The notes: generated by a model not told the origin, from the sequence alone. A stretch of DNA of 64,000 nucleotides from Siniperca chuatsi (GCF_020085105.1 NC_058043.1:18344167-18408166), one strand, 5' to 3'; positions 40,801-53,612 are shown, numbered from the stretch's first letter. A program made the numbers and translations.

Positions 40801-41639
40801 CATTTTCTCTCTTGTCCTCCCCATAAGGAAGTCAGAGTAAAGGGTCGGTTGGTATGAGTCTCTCTTGGTTCTCATAGGGCTTGATTGAATTTCCAAAGAC
40901 ACTTCAGAAGGACAGATAGAGGAAAGTCATACCATTGGGCCATGCACCTTACACACCCAAAGTCTGAATTCAATCTTCTGAGCCTCAGCTAGAGCTGTAT
41001 TTTTGCTCATTATCCTATTGTTGGCCTATTGTACAATTCTTAGTTCTATAAGGGATTTGATACTTAAGCATTACATTGATCAGCTTAAAGTGGGCGCCTG
41101 CTGTGCTCAGGAGTTCTCTGTCAGTGGATTGGGATTTGGACTTCCATGGTGCTGCGGCATGTGACAGAGTCAGCAGTGTAACATCCACCATGGTGGTCAC
41201 ACACTGTGTGAGTTGTACTTCCAGCAGAATAGATGTATTCGTCCCCGCGATGCACTCTTTCTTTTGCTCTCCTCCCACGTGATGAGGAGGAAACAGGAGG
41301 GAGACAAGTGGCAGATGCCAGGAGAGGATGGTACTTTGTTTTAGGCCACATGATTGAGAGAAGACAGAGCTGGCATTGAACAGTGTGGTGTTGAGGGAGG
41401 ACTGTCTGGGTGGAAGGCCGGTTAGCTGATTGCATTCTGTCCTGTTGTTTGAACTGATATACAACTGGCATGGTTTCCTCATAGAGGCTGTGTCCTTGAC
41501 TGTGTCACTGATGTTCTTTTATGTTTACTCCCTAGACAACCTGCTTTTGGAGCCACAGTGCAAAATAACCACAGGTGACTATCTGGAAGAAAAAAAATAT
41601 CATATGCTGTCTCTTTTATATCAAGTAAGACCTGTTAGT
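37866..41639. other. Candidate first intron of slc38a3, left part
   Basis: No coding exon is recognised. A short segment ending GACGACTG/GTAAGTG near 38274 looks like a splice donor but has no frame to test it. The 155-codon minus-strand frame at 41015-41482 shows no conserved domain. Confidence 0.45.
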
Positions 41640-41647
41640 TAAACAGG

Positions 41648-42000
41648 TAGAGCTGCAACCATTAGTTGATTAATCGATCGAAAGACTTATTGAAAATTAA
41701 TCTGCAACTATTTTGATAATTGATCAATCGCTAGTCATTTTTTTCAGCAAATATGTCAAACATTTGATGATTCAAGGTTATCAAATGTGAGAATTTGCTA
41801 CCTGTCTTACATTTTAGTAAATTGAATATTTCGTAGTTTTTAACAGTTAGACATTTGATGACATCACCCATCACCTTGTGTCCTAGGATAATGTGATGGT
41901 TTTTTTCAGTGTTTTCTACTATTTTATAGACCAAACGATTAATTGAGAAAATAGTCGCCAGATGAATTGATAATAAAAATAATCGTTAGTTGCAGCTCTA
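41648..42000. mobile_element. hAT-like miniature element with 8-bp target duplication
   Basis: The ends are TAGAGCTGCAACCATTAGTT (left) and the reverse complement of AACGATTATT...-type sequence (right end GTTAGTTGCAGCTCTA). Flanks are TAAACAGG (41640-41647) and TAAACAAG (42001-42008), an 8-bp duplication with one difference. The interior is rich in ATTAATCGAT-like words, as in an abundant fish repeat with GCTGCAACTAACGATTATTT ends. It is 353 bp long with no coding. Confidence 0.85.
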
Positions 42001-42558
42001 TAAACAAGGACTTCTTAAAGCGAGATCTTAATGTCCGTTCAAAATCCAGAGTCCATGGAAATTGTGTGGTCTTTCATACTAACAGTATAACTTGTATTTT
42101 TGCAGTAATTAAACAGCCTGGTATAAACATAGTATACAAGAAAAGAGTTGCGCGACCTCTTTGTCAATTTCATTTAAATGGATTTGCATTATTAGACAGC
42201 CTGACATTGAGACAAAACATGGGCGAGTGGCTTTAGCTTCATCACGTACCCCAAATAAGTAAAAAAAAAAATCATTTTTCTCGTTTACACAATGTTTAAA
42301 GGAATCATTTGATTTGTGTGTTCAATATTTTCCAAACACTCATAGCTTCTCCACAACAGAGCTAAATACACTCAAAATACTGTATTTAGTGATGTACTGG
42401 TGAAGCGATGATTGTTTGTTTGAAATATACTGAACATACAGATCAATGGCGGAGAAGTGGATTATGCTGCAGGAGTGGTTTGAGAAGTTTCCATAAATTG
42501 GCCAGGCCGATATATATCAGCTGACCTTAGCTCAATGCAGATATATTGGTATTGGCAT

Positions 42559-44556
42559 TAGGGTTGGGTCGGTTTCCGGTTTTGCCAATGTTAACCCTTT
42601 AATGACATTCAACACAGGGGACACAAACTCAAAAACGCAGTAGCAAAACACAGCTGGGCTCAAGAAATGCAACAGCCACCTCACTAATGGTTAAAACTAT
42701 AAACCAGCACAAAAATGACAACATAAACCACCATTTTCTGAACAGACACTAACAAAAAGTAGCATTTGCATTTTGGAACATAAAACAGCAAACTTAACAA
42801 ACTACACAGTCCAGCACTAGGCTTGTTGGGCAATGTAGGCTGTCACTACAATACTCTCAGCACTGTCTGCAGCACATGTAGCAGAGTATGCATCACAGCT
42901 GAGCAGACGATGGTGCGGAGTCAAGTGGTGTCTTCACAGTAAGTTGCTAACTATTTTGTGAAATACATTGCTGGAAAGTTAATAAACAATGACCCCACCA
43001 TTTTCCCTTTTCAATATAACTAATATAACTGTAATATAACAGTGATTTGTTAATTTTTAACAGGGGCATGGCCCAATGGGAGCACCCCCCGCACACGTAG
43101 GAGGAGAGAGGGAGGGTGGTGGAGGGCTTCCTTGTGCCTCTTTTTCTTTTTTCAGAGGGTAGCCGATTTTTTGCCCCTTTAACTGATTTTTAGGGGCATT
43201 TACTAAGCTCTGAAATAATGTATAATTATTACATTATATTGTCAAACACTCAATTTGCGGCACAAAGACTTCTTTTATTTGAAAAATAACAGCAAAAAAA
43301 AAAAGTTTGAACATTCAAGGACACTTTTGCTCCAAGCTCTGTTAATTTCTGACACAACCTCTGTCATGCTGCTGCCGTTCTTTCTCTTCCCCCCATGTGC
43401 TGTTGTGCTCCTCTACACGAGAGAAAATAAGAGAGACCCTCATCCACCCAAAACCGCTTCTGTATGGCTACTTTATATTAGGACTGCAGGATTATCATGT
43501 AGGCCTAGCCTAATTCTTGATATTATAATTGCAATTATAATTTCAATTTAATTGAACTGCTATTAGGCTTAATACATATTTTGTGTAGCGGCTGAGCGCA
43601 GTGCAGTCAGTGCAGGTTAATTTCCTCAGTCACCAAACATCTATAGTAAAAACTATATCTATAGTCATGTCTCCCCTAAAATATTGTTATATGTTACAGA
43701 GGTGGCTTGGTGTGGGGGTGTATTTTCAGCAGCACATACGCTACTGAATGGTCATAGAAATATTATAGGAATACTACAGGCATCAGTGTGTCTCTATGAT
43801 CGTCTCGCAATTCCGCAACTACAATATAGTATAGAATTGAGTATTTATAGTATATAGTTTAGAGAATATTATAGATCCAAGATGAAACTGACAGAAGGAC
43901 GGGGCTGAGAGAAAAAGCCGCAATTACAAATCCGTCTGCTACTTCAGCACCACGGACAGCGCCATGGATTTATCAGTACACAGCACAGTTGGGCTACTGA
44001 CATTTCAGAGCCATGGTCGGCGTCATAGATTCTAACAAGGGGGATGCATTTTGGTCATTTTGCTAACAAGGGGGATGGCACCCCTCCTCATATCCCCTCA
44101 AATCGCCTACTCAATATAACCCTGTCCCTGACAACCATCGTGTCACTCATACTTATCGCATCTGTTTGCTATGTCAGCGAGATAGCTAGCCAGCTATAGT
44201 TTGTCAGTACAGTCAGTAATGTAGCAGATTGAAAGGTAAGTACGAAGCCTTGTTTTGATCCGCTCCTGTTTGCCCTGTTAAAGTTACTGCATTACACTTT
44301 TAATACAAACTCAACACTTCCTGTATCCATTTCAAATTAAACGCCCTCTAGTGTTTCAGTGGACAGAAACCCTTAATTTCTTAACAAGGCTTTTAATGTG
44401 AAACATTTGCAGGAATGAGTTCATGGGCTCTCATTATGTTACACTTGGGAGCGGCTGAGTCACATTCGACACCTAGTGGTAACATTCGGTATTACCGGTC
44501 TGGTAATTGGCTTAATATCAAACCGGTTTGAAAATGCTTGCATCGGCCCACCCCTA
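42559..44556. mobile_element. hAT-like non-autonomous element, about 2 kb
   Basis: Imperfect inverted ends: TAGGGTTGGGTCGGTTTCCG on the left, and on the right the reverse complement beginning TAGGGGTGGGCCGATGCAAG. Shorter ACCGGTTTG-like words lie inside both ends. No transposase frame is visible inside. I could not find a clean 8-bp target duplication (ATTGGCAT left, ATATGTCA right), so the borders or the class may be off. Confidence 0.5.
44036..44111 (-). repeat. Short repeat, copy A (inverted relative to 45148)
   Basis: On the minus strand this reads GTAGGCGATTTGAGGGGATA, then GGGTGCCATCCCCCTTGTTA and GCAAAATGACCAAAATG. The same words occur on the plus strand at 45148-45215. The core CATCCCCCTTGTTA occurs twice within copy A. 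Confidence 0.65.
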
Positions 44557-47183
44557 ATATGTCAGCCGATAAATGACAAGAAATTGAAGTACAGAAATGC
44601 CAAAGATATGTTTTGAAGCAGTCACCATTCTTTAGTTTGTTCACCAGAGTAGTGACAAGTTTATTTTTCAACTGTAAAATGTCCTGACCAGTATATTTCT
44701 TAGTTGCAACAGTTGTGTAAAGAAAATTAATATCGGTCAGTGTATCATTATCAGATTTATTTAATATTCTCAAATATCAGTATTGGCCTCAAAAATCCAT
44801 ATGGGCTGGGCTAAAGTTTCTATGGATGTTTTTTTGACTACAGCTGCTGTTTTCTGTGAACGAGCAAGCTACAAACTTGTAAGTGATAGATTTGTGTCTC
44901 CTTAAAGGTGCATCAATTGATTTTTGGGACACAAGGGCAGAAAACATGAAAACAAGCTGACAGATACACAGCCACCACAGTATATCACTAGTTTCATTTT
45001 CTTAATCTTAATCAATGTCATTCATCTTGATTGCCTCAGTGATGTGCTGGCCATCATTCACCATCAATACATCATCACCTGCAGTGTGTCGGCAGCATCG
45101 TGTGATAAGTTGTTTTCAGATATTTTTGGTTTACATTCATGTAGCCAGTAGGCGATTTGAAGGGGGTGCCATCCCCCTTGTTAACAAAATGACCAAATCT
45201 GTCCCACTTGTTAACCTGCTCAAAAATGCTCTGTGCTTTGTCTAGTAGTGGCGATTTACATATTGCCGCTTTTAATAATCGCCACGGTCTCAGAACATAT
45301 GAGACATACTGGGAGACTGCCAGTGGGAAGATTGAACATGTAAGAGTTTGTCCATTCTTGATTAAAATCTCATGTTTCCACTGTCTACTTTTCTTTTTTT
45401 AGAGCACACCATGTGAATTTTTTTCCGTGTTTGTTCTCACCATGAATTGCAAGCTTCTTCATCCGGCAGTGATGAAGAAGCATTCGCTTCCAGTGCTGTA
45501 TTTGACAGCAATCTGAGAACAGGCCAAATCTTACCATGCCAGCATTGTTTTACTGTCCAGGCCAGTACTTATCACCCTTTATTCACTCAGATAAAATGAA
45601 TGGAAAACAAGTAGCATGTGTAAATACATGTCCTCTTTGTCAAAGTCCTAAGAAAACAAAAAACTCAGTGATGTCCATCCCAGTAGCTTGCTGCTTTTCT
45701 AATTAATCTCTATCACAGCACATTTCCATAAATTCAACCTGTTTCTCTAATAATAATTCTGGTACTTACATGAATATAGTAAGTATATTAAATGGTGTAT
45801 TATTACATGTATGAATATCTTATAACTTTAACTATACACCTTCCTGGCCCTGACTTTTCTCTCTACTCCCATGATTTTCTTCTGCAAATGACATCACCAC
45901 AATGTCACATTGTGGGATAATGTTCTTTTCCAATCTTTAATGATTTATTTGTATGAATTGAGGCAGTGCAATGATGTAAAGTTGTGGACAACAAACAAAC
46001 TGGCATCTTGTAATAAAACACTTTCTTGTACAAGTGGTCAATGTACTGTATGTAAAATATGTTATAAACTGTGCTTGTTAAGATCATTTGCAGTTTTGCC
46101 TATTAAGCAGCATAGCACAGTGTTAGTGTGTGCTGAACAGAGGTGATGAAGGCAGCTCGTGAGCCAGGGAGCCACAGGGCTGAGATCACATTCACATCAA
46201 GTGAATAATTTGTTCTACATACACAGTATGTTGTTGAAACAGATGTGGGACTGTACATAATCTTAATAACCTGTCAAATATTTGAAGCAGCTCTTCACCT
46301 CAAGCAACATGGCATTCAGCATTCTTGCTGTAAACCGTATTTGTATCCACACTGGTGATGCCTTGAATGACTGGACTTCTATTTGTGATTACGTGGCTGC
46401 TCTACTGTCCCTTCCTGTCTGTAGGGTGTCCGGTGTTAGAGTTGAGCCAGAGTGACAGAAAGTGTTGTGTGATTCTATAAATAAATCACATTTTCAGTGA
46501 GTCACCAGGCTGGTGCTCCTATGCAGGCATGTCATGAGACACTAAAGACAATCCACACTACCTCATGCCACACTCTTTCCTGGGCCCATCACCATGTTCT
46601 AGTACAGACCCCCGTCATCCTTGAGCTATAGCATGCCAGTCAGGCCAGGAGACAAAACAGTAGACTTTTGATCTCTGAGTCTCACAGAGGAAATATACAA
46701 ATTTGAACCACCATGTAAGTGACTACCCCAAATCAACATTTGTAGTCTTAAAGAGGAGGTACTATGGAAAACAAAAATTGACTTGGAGTTGATTTTGCCA
46801 TTAGAGTTCTGATACCTGCCCCAAAACAGGTCACAACAAAGTATTAAGTTTGGGCCATTGCATTGTGTAAAGCTTTTGTTTGTGTGAAACTAAAGGTTTC
46901 TCCTTCTGACTATGCTAATCGTGTGCGTCTGTGTGTCGTGTGTTGCAAGTAGATACACAATGCACAGTGGGAAGAAGGAAAAACACAAGGTGTAGCTAAT
47001 GCGTTGCATTCGCCTGGCGAGCGGATGGAATAGTGTAAAAAATAGCTTTCAGTATATCGGGTCAGGTGCAGGTCTCAAATTGGCAGTACCAATCAGGTTC
47101 AGGCAGAACCTGAGACCTGAATACGGCCCGTACCCGCATCTTTGAGGCCTGTGCAGAACTCTACATTTCTGATGTTAAAGTCC
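44557..47183. other. slc38a3 candidate intron, mixed repeats
   Basis: No gene is seen. Beginnings of TTAA-type short elements appear at 44903 (CTTAAAGGTGCATCAATTGA) and 46750 (CTTAAAGAGGAGGTACTATG), but I could not find matching right ends. The remainder is AT-rich. Confidence 0.45.
45148..45215 (+). repeat. Short repeat, copy B
   Basis: GTAGGCGATTTGAAGGGGGT, CCATCCCCCTTGTTAACAAA and ATGACCAAATCTGTCCCACT match copy A at 44036-44111 in the opposite orientation, about 1.0 kb away. Short segmental or element-end relationship. Confidence 0.65.
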
Positions 47184-47194
47184 CTGTTTCACCA

Positions 47195-47358
47195 GTTTTT
47201 TAAAGAATTTTTTTTTTGGCCATTTGTGCCTTTTTGGTCAGTAGAGAGTAGAGACAGACAGGAAATTAGGGGAGAAAGAGAGGGATGACCTGTAGTGAAA
47301 GTCACCAGCTGGAATTGAACCAGGTACATTGTGATTATAAGGTTTGTAGTACACCCCA
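47195..47358 (-). mobile_element. tRNA-derived SINE
   Basis: On the minus strand the 5' part contains the internal promoter B box GGTTCAATTCC (47321-47311), followed by a body with the GTCATCCCTCTCTTTCTCCC-type sequence (reverse of GGGAGAAAGAGAGGGATGAC) common to a fish SINE family. The copy is flanked by the 11-bp word CTGTTTCACCA at 47184-47194 and 47359-47369, a credible target duplication. Confidence 0.75.
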
Positions 47359-47369
47359 CTGTTTCACCA

Positions 47370-49139
47370 ACTTTCTGATGCAAAGTTTTATTTGATAAAG
47401 ACTTTGACGTTGACCCCGTCTATTAGATAGATGTATAAGGACAGAGCCCTATAAATAGCCAATTGGAGATCCCCCCCAAGGGAGACTTGACACTGGTGGT
47501 GGTGGAGGGGCGGAGCGGCACTGACTGACTGCAATGACAGCAGAGAGAGACAAAATAGGTAAGGTGGTTTGAATATTCTTCAGCTAAGATGATCATTGGA
47601 TGATAGGAGAGAGGTGGTACCTTAGTGTGATGATGAAATAGGCTGACAGTTGTCTTCCTGCTTGAACCTAAAAGCTAAAAGCTTCATTAGATAGAATAGT
47701 CTCAAATAGTTTGAGATAAGTAGATAATCCAATCATGCATTATAGTTTTGCTTAATTTGGATGGTATATAAATCAGCATTATATATGCATTATATATGAC
47801 TGACTATAGACAGGTGTGTTTTTATGTGCAAATATTTTAGAGGAGACATCAGAAGATATTTGAGGTGATGTGTGTGTGTGCGCCATGCAATTCACCATTC
47901 CATATGGACACATCTTCATCCATCCATTTGTAAAGAAATGTAGGTTACCGAATAATCAAAGGAGATTGATTGGCAAATTATTGCAATCAGTTTTTTCCTG
48001 CTTTGAACATACAGAATAATCTCGATTAGAGACTCTGTCTGAAACACTCGACTTGCTGTGAGATAATACCTTCCACCTGATAGCGGATATTTAAATGCAC
48101 TGCCAGTGGAAACCACCCCCTGCATCATTTTATAGTCTCTGACGTGGGTATCTTACAGCAGCTTATAGGAACCATGGAGATGAGGAGCATCTCAGAAGCT
48201 GACATACAAATCTCTTAGTCAGAAGTTAATCTCCTATTCTCCCTGCTGGCTAATCACAGTGGTACTCAGGGCCTGCAGCAGAGAGGGAGAGAGAGAAACA
48301 GAGAGAGAGAGATTACAGGACAACACTGTAAGGAAAGGGAAACAGAGGATACAGAGGCCTATAAGGCAAGCAGTGTCTAATGAGAGACTCGAAAACACAG
48401 TTGCAATAGAAGAGACATTTAAATGTTTCTGTAATGTACAGAATACAGTTTTACAATAGGGCCTATGGTTCCAGATGTATTTTTTCCCCCATTTCTTTTA
48501 AAGGCCCAGTACACCCATAGTGTGTGTGTGTGTATGTATAATATATATATATGCCTTATTTAGAAAGTCAACAGTAGAGGGATGGCAGGAAATAATGGGA
48601 GAGAGATGGGGGACGACATGCAATAAAAGGTCCTCGGCCAGACTTGGTATGCTTCTTGGTCATTTGTTGCATAGTCGATGCCTTAAATCCCTAGGCCACC
48701 ACAGAGACCTCATCTTTATCATTCTTATTAGTACATGGAGTATAGTAATCTCACCTAATTCCCAGCATAGCTCTACCCACCTGAGCAGAGGTCTTCTTAG
48801 CAAGAATGATTGAAAACACCTGTGTGGGTCTGCAGAGCCTTAAATTATACCTTCAGTGTTGCTCAGCATAAACTCCTCCTGGATAATTTAGCCATACCCA
48901 AAGGTTTATGTTATGACCATCAGTTTTAATTATTTCAACTTTCTGTCAAAATCAGTTTGGGATATGGAATGGCTTTAAATACTACGCTTCCCTTGAGCCT
49001 CAGCTGCCATTGCTGTGGAGAAGAAGCCAGTCAGAGGCGCAAATCAGAGCTGTAGGAAAAAATGCTTTGCCGTTGCAGGAAACCAGATATTTTCCAACAC
49101 AGTGGCTCGTCTTTTGTACTGATTAATAGTACTGGAATA
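47370..49139. other. slc38a3 candidate intron, includes a decayed SINE copy
   Basis: About 48560-48700 resembles the same SINE body (GGCAGGAAATAATGGGAGAG, then GGGGACGACATGCAATAAAA) in a decayed form. GA-rich and GT-rich short tracts lie near 48275-48315 and 48520-48535. No gene is seen. Confidence 0.45.
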
Positions 49140-49147
49140 GTTTCATG

Positions 49148-49828
49148 TAGAGGTGTAACATTACACAAAATTCACGGTTCAGTATGTACCTGGGTTTTAG
49201 GGTCACGGTTCGGTACGTTTTCGGTACAGCAGGGAAAACAAAAAACTAATTTTTGTAATATATTTTGAAAAATGTAAACATTCAACAGTGGCTCATTGGC
49301 CATGATTCTTACTGTAACAGTTGTTACTGTAACAGTTAGCACTCAAATACTGTCATATTGTCAATAAGAAAAAATAAATAAATAACACAATCGTCAGTAA
49401 TGCTCCATCGTAAGACTGTTGCATACAGTTGGACACTAATCGCTGCCCATCGTAACTAACCAGGAAACCGTAATGCTCCCCTTCAGTGGATCTAAATGTC
49501 AAGGAGGATCCTCCAGTTCTGGTTTCTCATTTGTGTTTGCCATTTGGAGGCAGGGATACTACATGAGCTTGACTAACCTGGCTAACCAGGCTAAGCTGAC
49601 TAGCATGTGACAGCTGATAGACAGCAACTGGTGTGCTGCCAGAATGTTTCGAGTAAAACTCGCGCTCTAGGATTTCTGTTCCACGCGTGCATGTAGTCGA
49701 CATATATAGACTATTTTGACAGTAATAGTTTGGGTCACAGGGCGTACTGATCCAAGCAAGTCGCATACAAAACCGAACTTCCTATACTGAACGATTCAGG
49801 ACGATTACACGTACCACTTACACCCCTA
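49148..49828. mobile_element. hAT-like non-autonomous element with perfect 8-bp duplication
   Basis: It begins TAGAGGTGTAACATTACACA and ends TACCACTTACACCCCTA, which are inverted-repeat ends of the TAGGGGTGTAAC class. The 8-bp word GTTTCATG flanks both sides (49140-49147 and 49829-49836) without mismatch. The interior includes CACGGTTCGGTACG and its inverted partner. It is 681 bp with no transposase frame. Confidence 0.9.
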
Positions 49829-50111
49829 GTTTCATGCCCATGCTACCCTGGATGCCCAAAATAATTCCCCCCACTTTAACATAGTGAACTTGTTGTTAAT
49901 GCTAAACATGTAGGCTCTTATCATATCCTCAAAAACTCTACATACATTATTGTTTCCCAACGCATTATTTGTTAAATTCCATATAAATGTGCTAGATACA
50001 TTTTTTTTTGTTATGTTCTAGATCTAGAAGATGTTAGTAAAGGTTTTCTAACACAAGCTTTTTTTAGGTAAACAACAACAGATGAATTGAAATGCTGTTG
50101 CTGAAATACAG

Positions 50112-50459
50112 TAGGGCTGAACAATATGCAAAAAAAATCATATTGCGATTATTTTTGACAGATATTGCGATTGCAATATGAGTCATGATTTTAGTGGGAA
50201 TGGTAATTTTTGCATTTAATTTTCACTGAAGAAAATATAAAAATGATTATGTGATTTTGCTGGGGTCTGTACCAAACAAGCATGACCCTTACATCTGGAG
50301 AATATGATTTGTAGGCCGGGACATTGCTGTAGCACCACAATGCTTAATTTATAATGGTATGTTGTGACACATTTGACCTTTTTATCAAAAAAGTGCAGCT
50401 CCTGAGATTTGGATATTGCACTTGGCCATATTACAATTTCGATTAATTGTTAAGCCCTA
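50112..50459. mobile_element. hAT-like miniature element with perfect 8-bp duplication
   Basis: Ends TAGGGCTGAACAAT (left) and ATTGTTAAGCCCTA (right) are inverted repeats with one difference. The 8-bp word AAATACAG flanks both sides (50104-50111 and 50460-50467) exactly. The interior has ATATTGCGATTATTTTTGAC and related words from an abundant fish repeat. It is 348 bp with no coding. Confidence 0.92.
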
Positions 50460-50467
50460 AAATACAG

Positions 50468-51616
50468 TAGCATCTCCTTTAGCTTCTTGTCTCATAGAAA
50501 CACAGAAGATCTCATGTATTGCAAACATCTCGGTTCTACAGCAAGTGTAATTCTACACCAGTCTCAGTTACACATTGTGGTAATGATGATAGCTTTATTT
50601 TCTGCCTGTAGCTGTTTGGGATGTTTCATTCATTCAACAACAGCGAGTTTTCGCGTAATTACACTGCATTTGTCTTTGTGTGTGTGTGTGCGTTTGTAAT
50701 GTGTATTTATGTGCATATTCATCCTTGTGTGAAGAACCAGAATACAGACAGATGGTTGTTGGTTATGTTCGTTGTTTACTGCTTATTTCAGGCAGCTGCT
50801 GTGTTCAGTGGCACATGCAGCAGCACTTAAACACAGCTTTGAGTGTGACATGATGTGGGGTTACAACGTGGCTATTCACTCCTCTGCAGCTATTTTTATA
50901 CAGGAGCAACAGTGTATGGAGTGACCTGAGCTGTTTGATCCTGATTTCCTGCTTGAGTGAGATGGGCCTTAATCTGATCTGCTCTATCATCCTGACTGTC
51001 AGAGGTCCCGAGTCTCAAATCACAATTTTACAATAAAATGTTCTCTGATATATATTAGCTGCTCATCAGTGAAATTGTGGGCATGTGTAATCTGTTAATC
51101 TGCAGGAAATCTCTTCCTGTTCATGGATAGAAATGGAAAGGGAGGATAAGGAATTTGCTTTAGATGCTGTCTGTCATATTTCCAGTACAGCAACTATTAA
51201 TAAACAGACAAGACAGTTTTGGCAGCTATAGTACCATTAAAAAATCCTTTAGTAAGTGAAATTTCATTTTCATTTTTCAGAATTGCTGTGAGATAGGTTT
51301 TCCGTCTTTCCAAGACGTGATGATGCTGTAGAGGATTTTAAGAATATTTCATATGAATACGAGGTTGTTCAGGCTTGTTGATGGCATTTAAAACATTCTA
51401 GCTCTGCTTTTACTGCATCCATGGACCTGAGTGTGAGAAACAAGAGTGAAAAACAGTTAATGATTGTCCACATGCACTTCAGAAGATTAAGAGTCTCTGA
51501 AAATTACAGTGGATACTCAATTAGGAAAGCTTATATGGCCAGAGGCCTATGAGAATGTCATCAAGTAGGGACAGAGGAGGCAGTATTACAATTTGAGATT
51601 ACTGATTGCATAAACT

Positions 51617-51679
<63 letters not shown>

Positions 51680-52283
51680 GCCACATATTTAATTATTCAC
51701 TGAATGAACTACAAACACAAATGCACACATGCATAGCAATAAGTGAGGATGAATCAGCATGCACAGCATTGTTTGGTTCAGGTATCAGTTTAAGAATAAC
51801 AATCAGTGAAACTGCCTGGCTCGGTTTGCCTCCTTGTGCGATGACGTCTCTCAGCAGAGTTGCTTACGTCAGAGCCGGCAAACTGAGGCGCATGCACTCG
51901 CTGTGTGTTGGCAAACTGAGGTGATGTTTTGGATGAGAGCTTGAATAAACATAGCCTCTGCTGTTGCTGTGAAAAGACTCATTTACTCCCACCAAGAGCA
52001 TCACAATGTAGCTTTAACTCTCACATAGGATTCGGAAGTTTGGATATCCGTGGGGAAACATTAGATTTCTAATGATTTTTCCATCTGGTCTTGCTGTTGT
52101 TTCTTCTTATTTTCTTTTCTCCTATACAACTGTTGTTTTATTTTTGTTGTAAAGCTTTATAAAACTGTGCTTCTGCTCTTGAGAAATGTGGTTTATTGGA
52201 ATTATTTTATTTGTAACAGATGGTACAACTGAGACAATCAGACTGTAGAAGAAGATTCATCGTCACCGTGTCAGGTTGTCAAT
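50468..52283. other. slc38a3 candidate intron with AC microsatellite
   Basis: No gene is recognised. The main structure is the (AC)n run described separately. Short frames are not conserved. Confidence 0.45.
51618..51677. repeat. (AC)n microsatellite
   Basis: About 60 bp of uninterrupted CA dinucleotides. Confidence 0.97.
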
Positions 52284-52656
52284 GAGTGCATTTACATGCG
52301 CACTTCCTGGTATCCCGGTTATGATCAGGTTTTTGGAGTATCCCGGTTATGTGTTGCACATGTAAACATCACATCCTGGTTTCAGAAACCTGGATATGCT
52401 ACCTGGAGTACTCCGATAGAAACCAGGATACTGTCGCGTGTAAACATCTTATCCAGGTTTATAGTGACTGAGATGGAAATGAAATCAAGACACGACTGCA
52501 CACAGATGATCAAAAACCTGGATACTGTTAGAATCGTGTATGCAGGGATATGAATAACCAGGTTTCTCATGTTCCAGGGAAATGCCATATGCCAAATAAG
52601 ATCGAAACCAGGATAAGGCTCAAAACCAGGATACTAATGAGCATGTAAATGCACTC
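52284..52656. mobile_element. Miniature inverted-repeat element, GAGTGCATTTACATG ends
   Basis: GAGTGCATTTACATG at the left edge and CATGTAAATGCACTC at the right edge are perfect inverted repeats of 15 bp. Inside, the words CCAGGAT, CCCGGTTAT and ATGTAAACAT or its relatives recur in both orientations. No target duplication was found by eye and no coding is present. It is 373 bp. Confidence 0.8.
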
Positions 52657-53275
52657 TATGTTCAGTAATGTTGCATGGGGCAATTAGGAAAATAAACACA
52701 CCAAATAAACCCACTTTATTTATGTGGAGAGCTTGAAAATTCTTGTGGTTCAGTTACATTGATGCTTTTGAAAGGAGGAAGTCTGCTCTCTAAACAATGT
52801 TTTTGTGTTGGATATAACATGTTTTGAAATCAGAGTAAACTGTAGTTGCTCATGAAGATAGTTGCACATGTGTTTTTGGATGACATAGTGTCTACAGACT
52901 ACAGAGCATTTCAGTTTTGCTGAGCATTTCCTTACAGACACACAACTCTTCCTCTTGTTTCATTCCACAATGGTGCTATGGTAACTGGTGTTCAAGCCTG
53001 TGGGGCTGAACTCAATTGCTTTTGTGCTCGTTCTCATTTTCCTTAATTTTCTTGCTTGTAATTATTGATGGCAGCTTGTCACTTAACAAATTTGATCCTA
53101 ATACACCAGATAGTGCTATCAAGATTTTGGCCAATTATATAGTTTGACTTTATGTAAATACATTTCATGAAATTAGATATGTGGAAATCATTTTTGAATT
53201 ATTACATAAATAAGCATGCATGTCAGTAAGTCGTGAGAGCCAATAGGTAAAATATTTCCATATCGAATTTGTCCC

Positions 53276-53612
53276 TTAAAGGCCCAGTATGTAACATTTA
53301 GGAGGAGCTATTTGCAGTAATGGAATATAATATTTATAAGTATGTTTTCATTAGTGTATAATCGCCTGAAAATCAGAATTGTTGTGTTTTCGTTACCTTA
53401 GAATAAGCCATTTTTTTCTGTTTCTACAGTAGCCCAGAACAGACAAACCAGATAGAACAAACTAGATAGGGCCTTCCACGTTTTTCGCGAGTTTTAGCGG
53501 CCACTGTAGTTTCTCCTACACTCTCGGAATGGGAGGGTGGGGCGAGCGGTATTAAAATGGTTGCAAACTGCAATTTCAGATGCCCCTAAATCCTACATAC
53601 TGGACCTTTTAA
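53276..53612. mobile_element. TTAA-flanked miniature inverted-repeat element
   Basis: Left TTAAAGGCCCAGTATGTAAC and right CTACATACTGGACCTTTTAA are imperfect inverted repeats of about 23 bp, with TTAA at each edge (53276-53279 and 53609-53612). This is the pattern of piggyBac-type non-autonomous elements. It is 337 bp with no coding, distinct in sequence from the one in rbm5. Confidence 0.8.

Larger units (their letters stand above)
42490..44815. mobile_element. Outer repeat (GGCCGATATAT type) interrupted by a hAT-like element
   Basis: The left part (CCAGGCCGATATATATCAGC ... ATTGGTATTGGCAT, up to 42558) and the right part (ATGTCAGCCGATAAATGACA ... ATCAGTATTGGCCTC, from about 44559) together read like one known fish repeat that describes cycles of CCGATAT. 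They are separated by the 2-kb inner element. The outer limits are approximate. Confidence 0.5.

Noticed and set aside
41015..41482. 155-codon minus-strand open frame
   Set aside because: No recognisable domain, no partner exons with splice sites, and codon use like the surrounding non-coding DNA.
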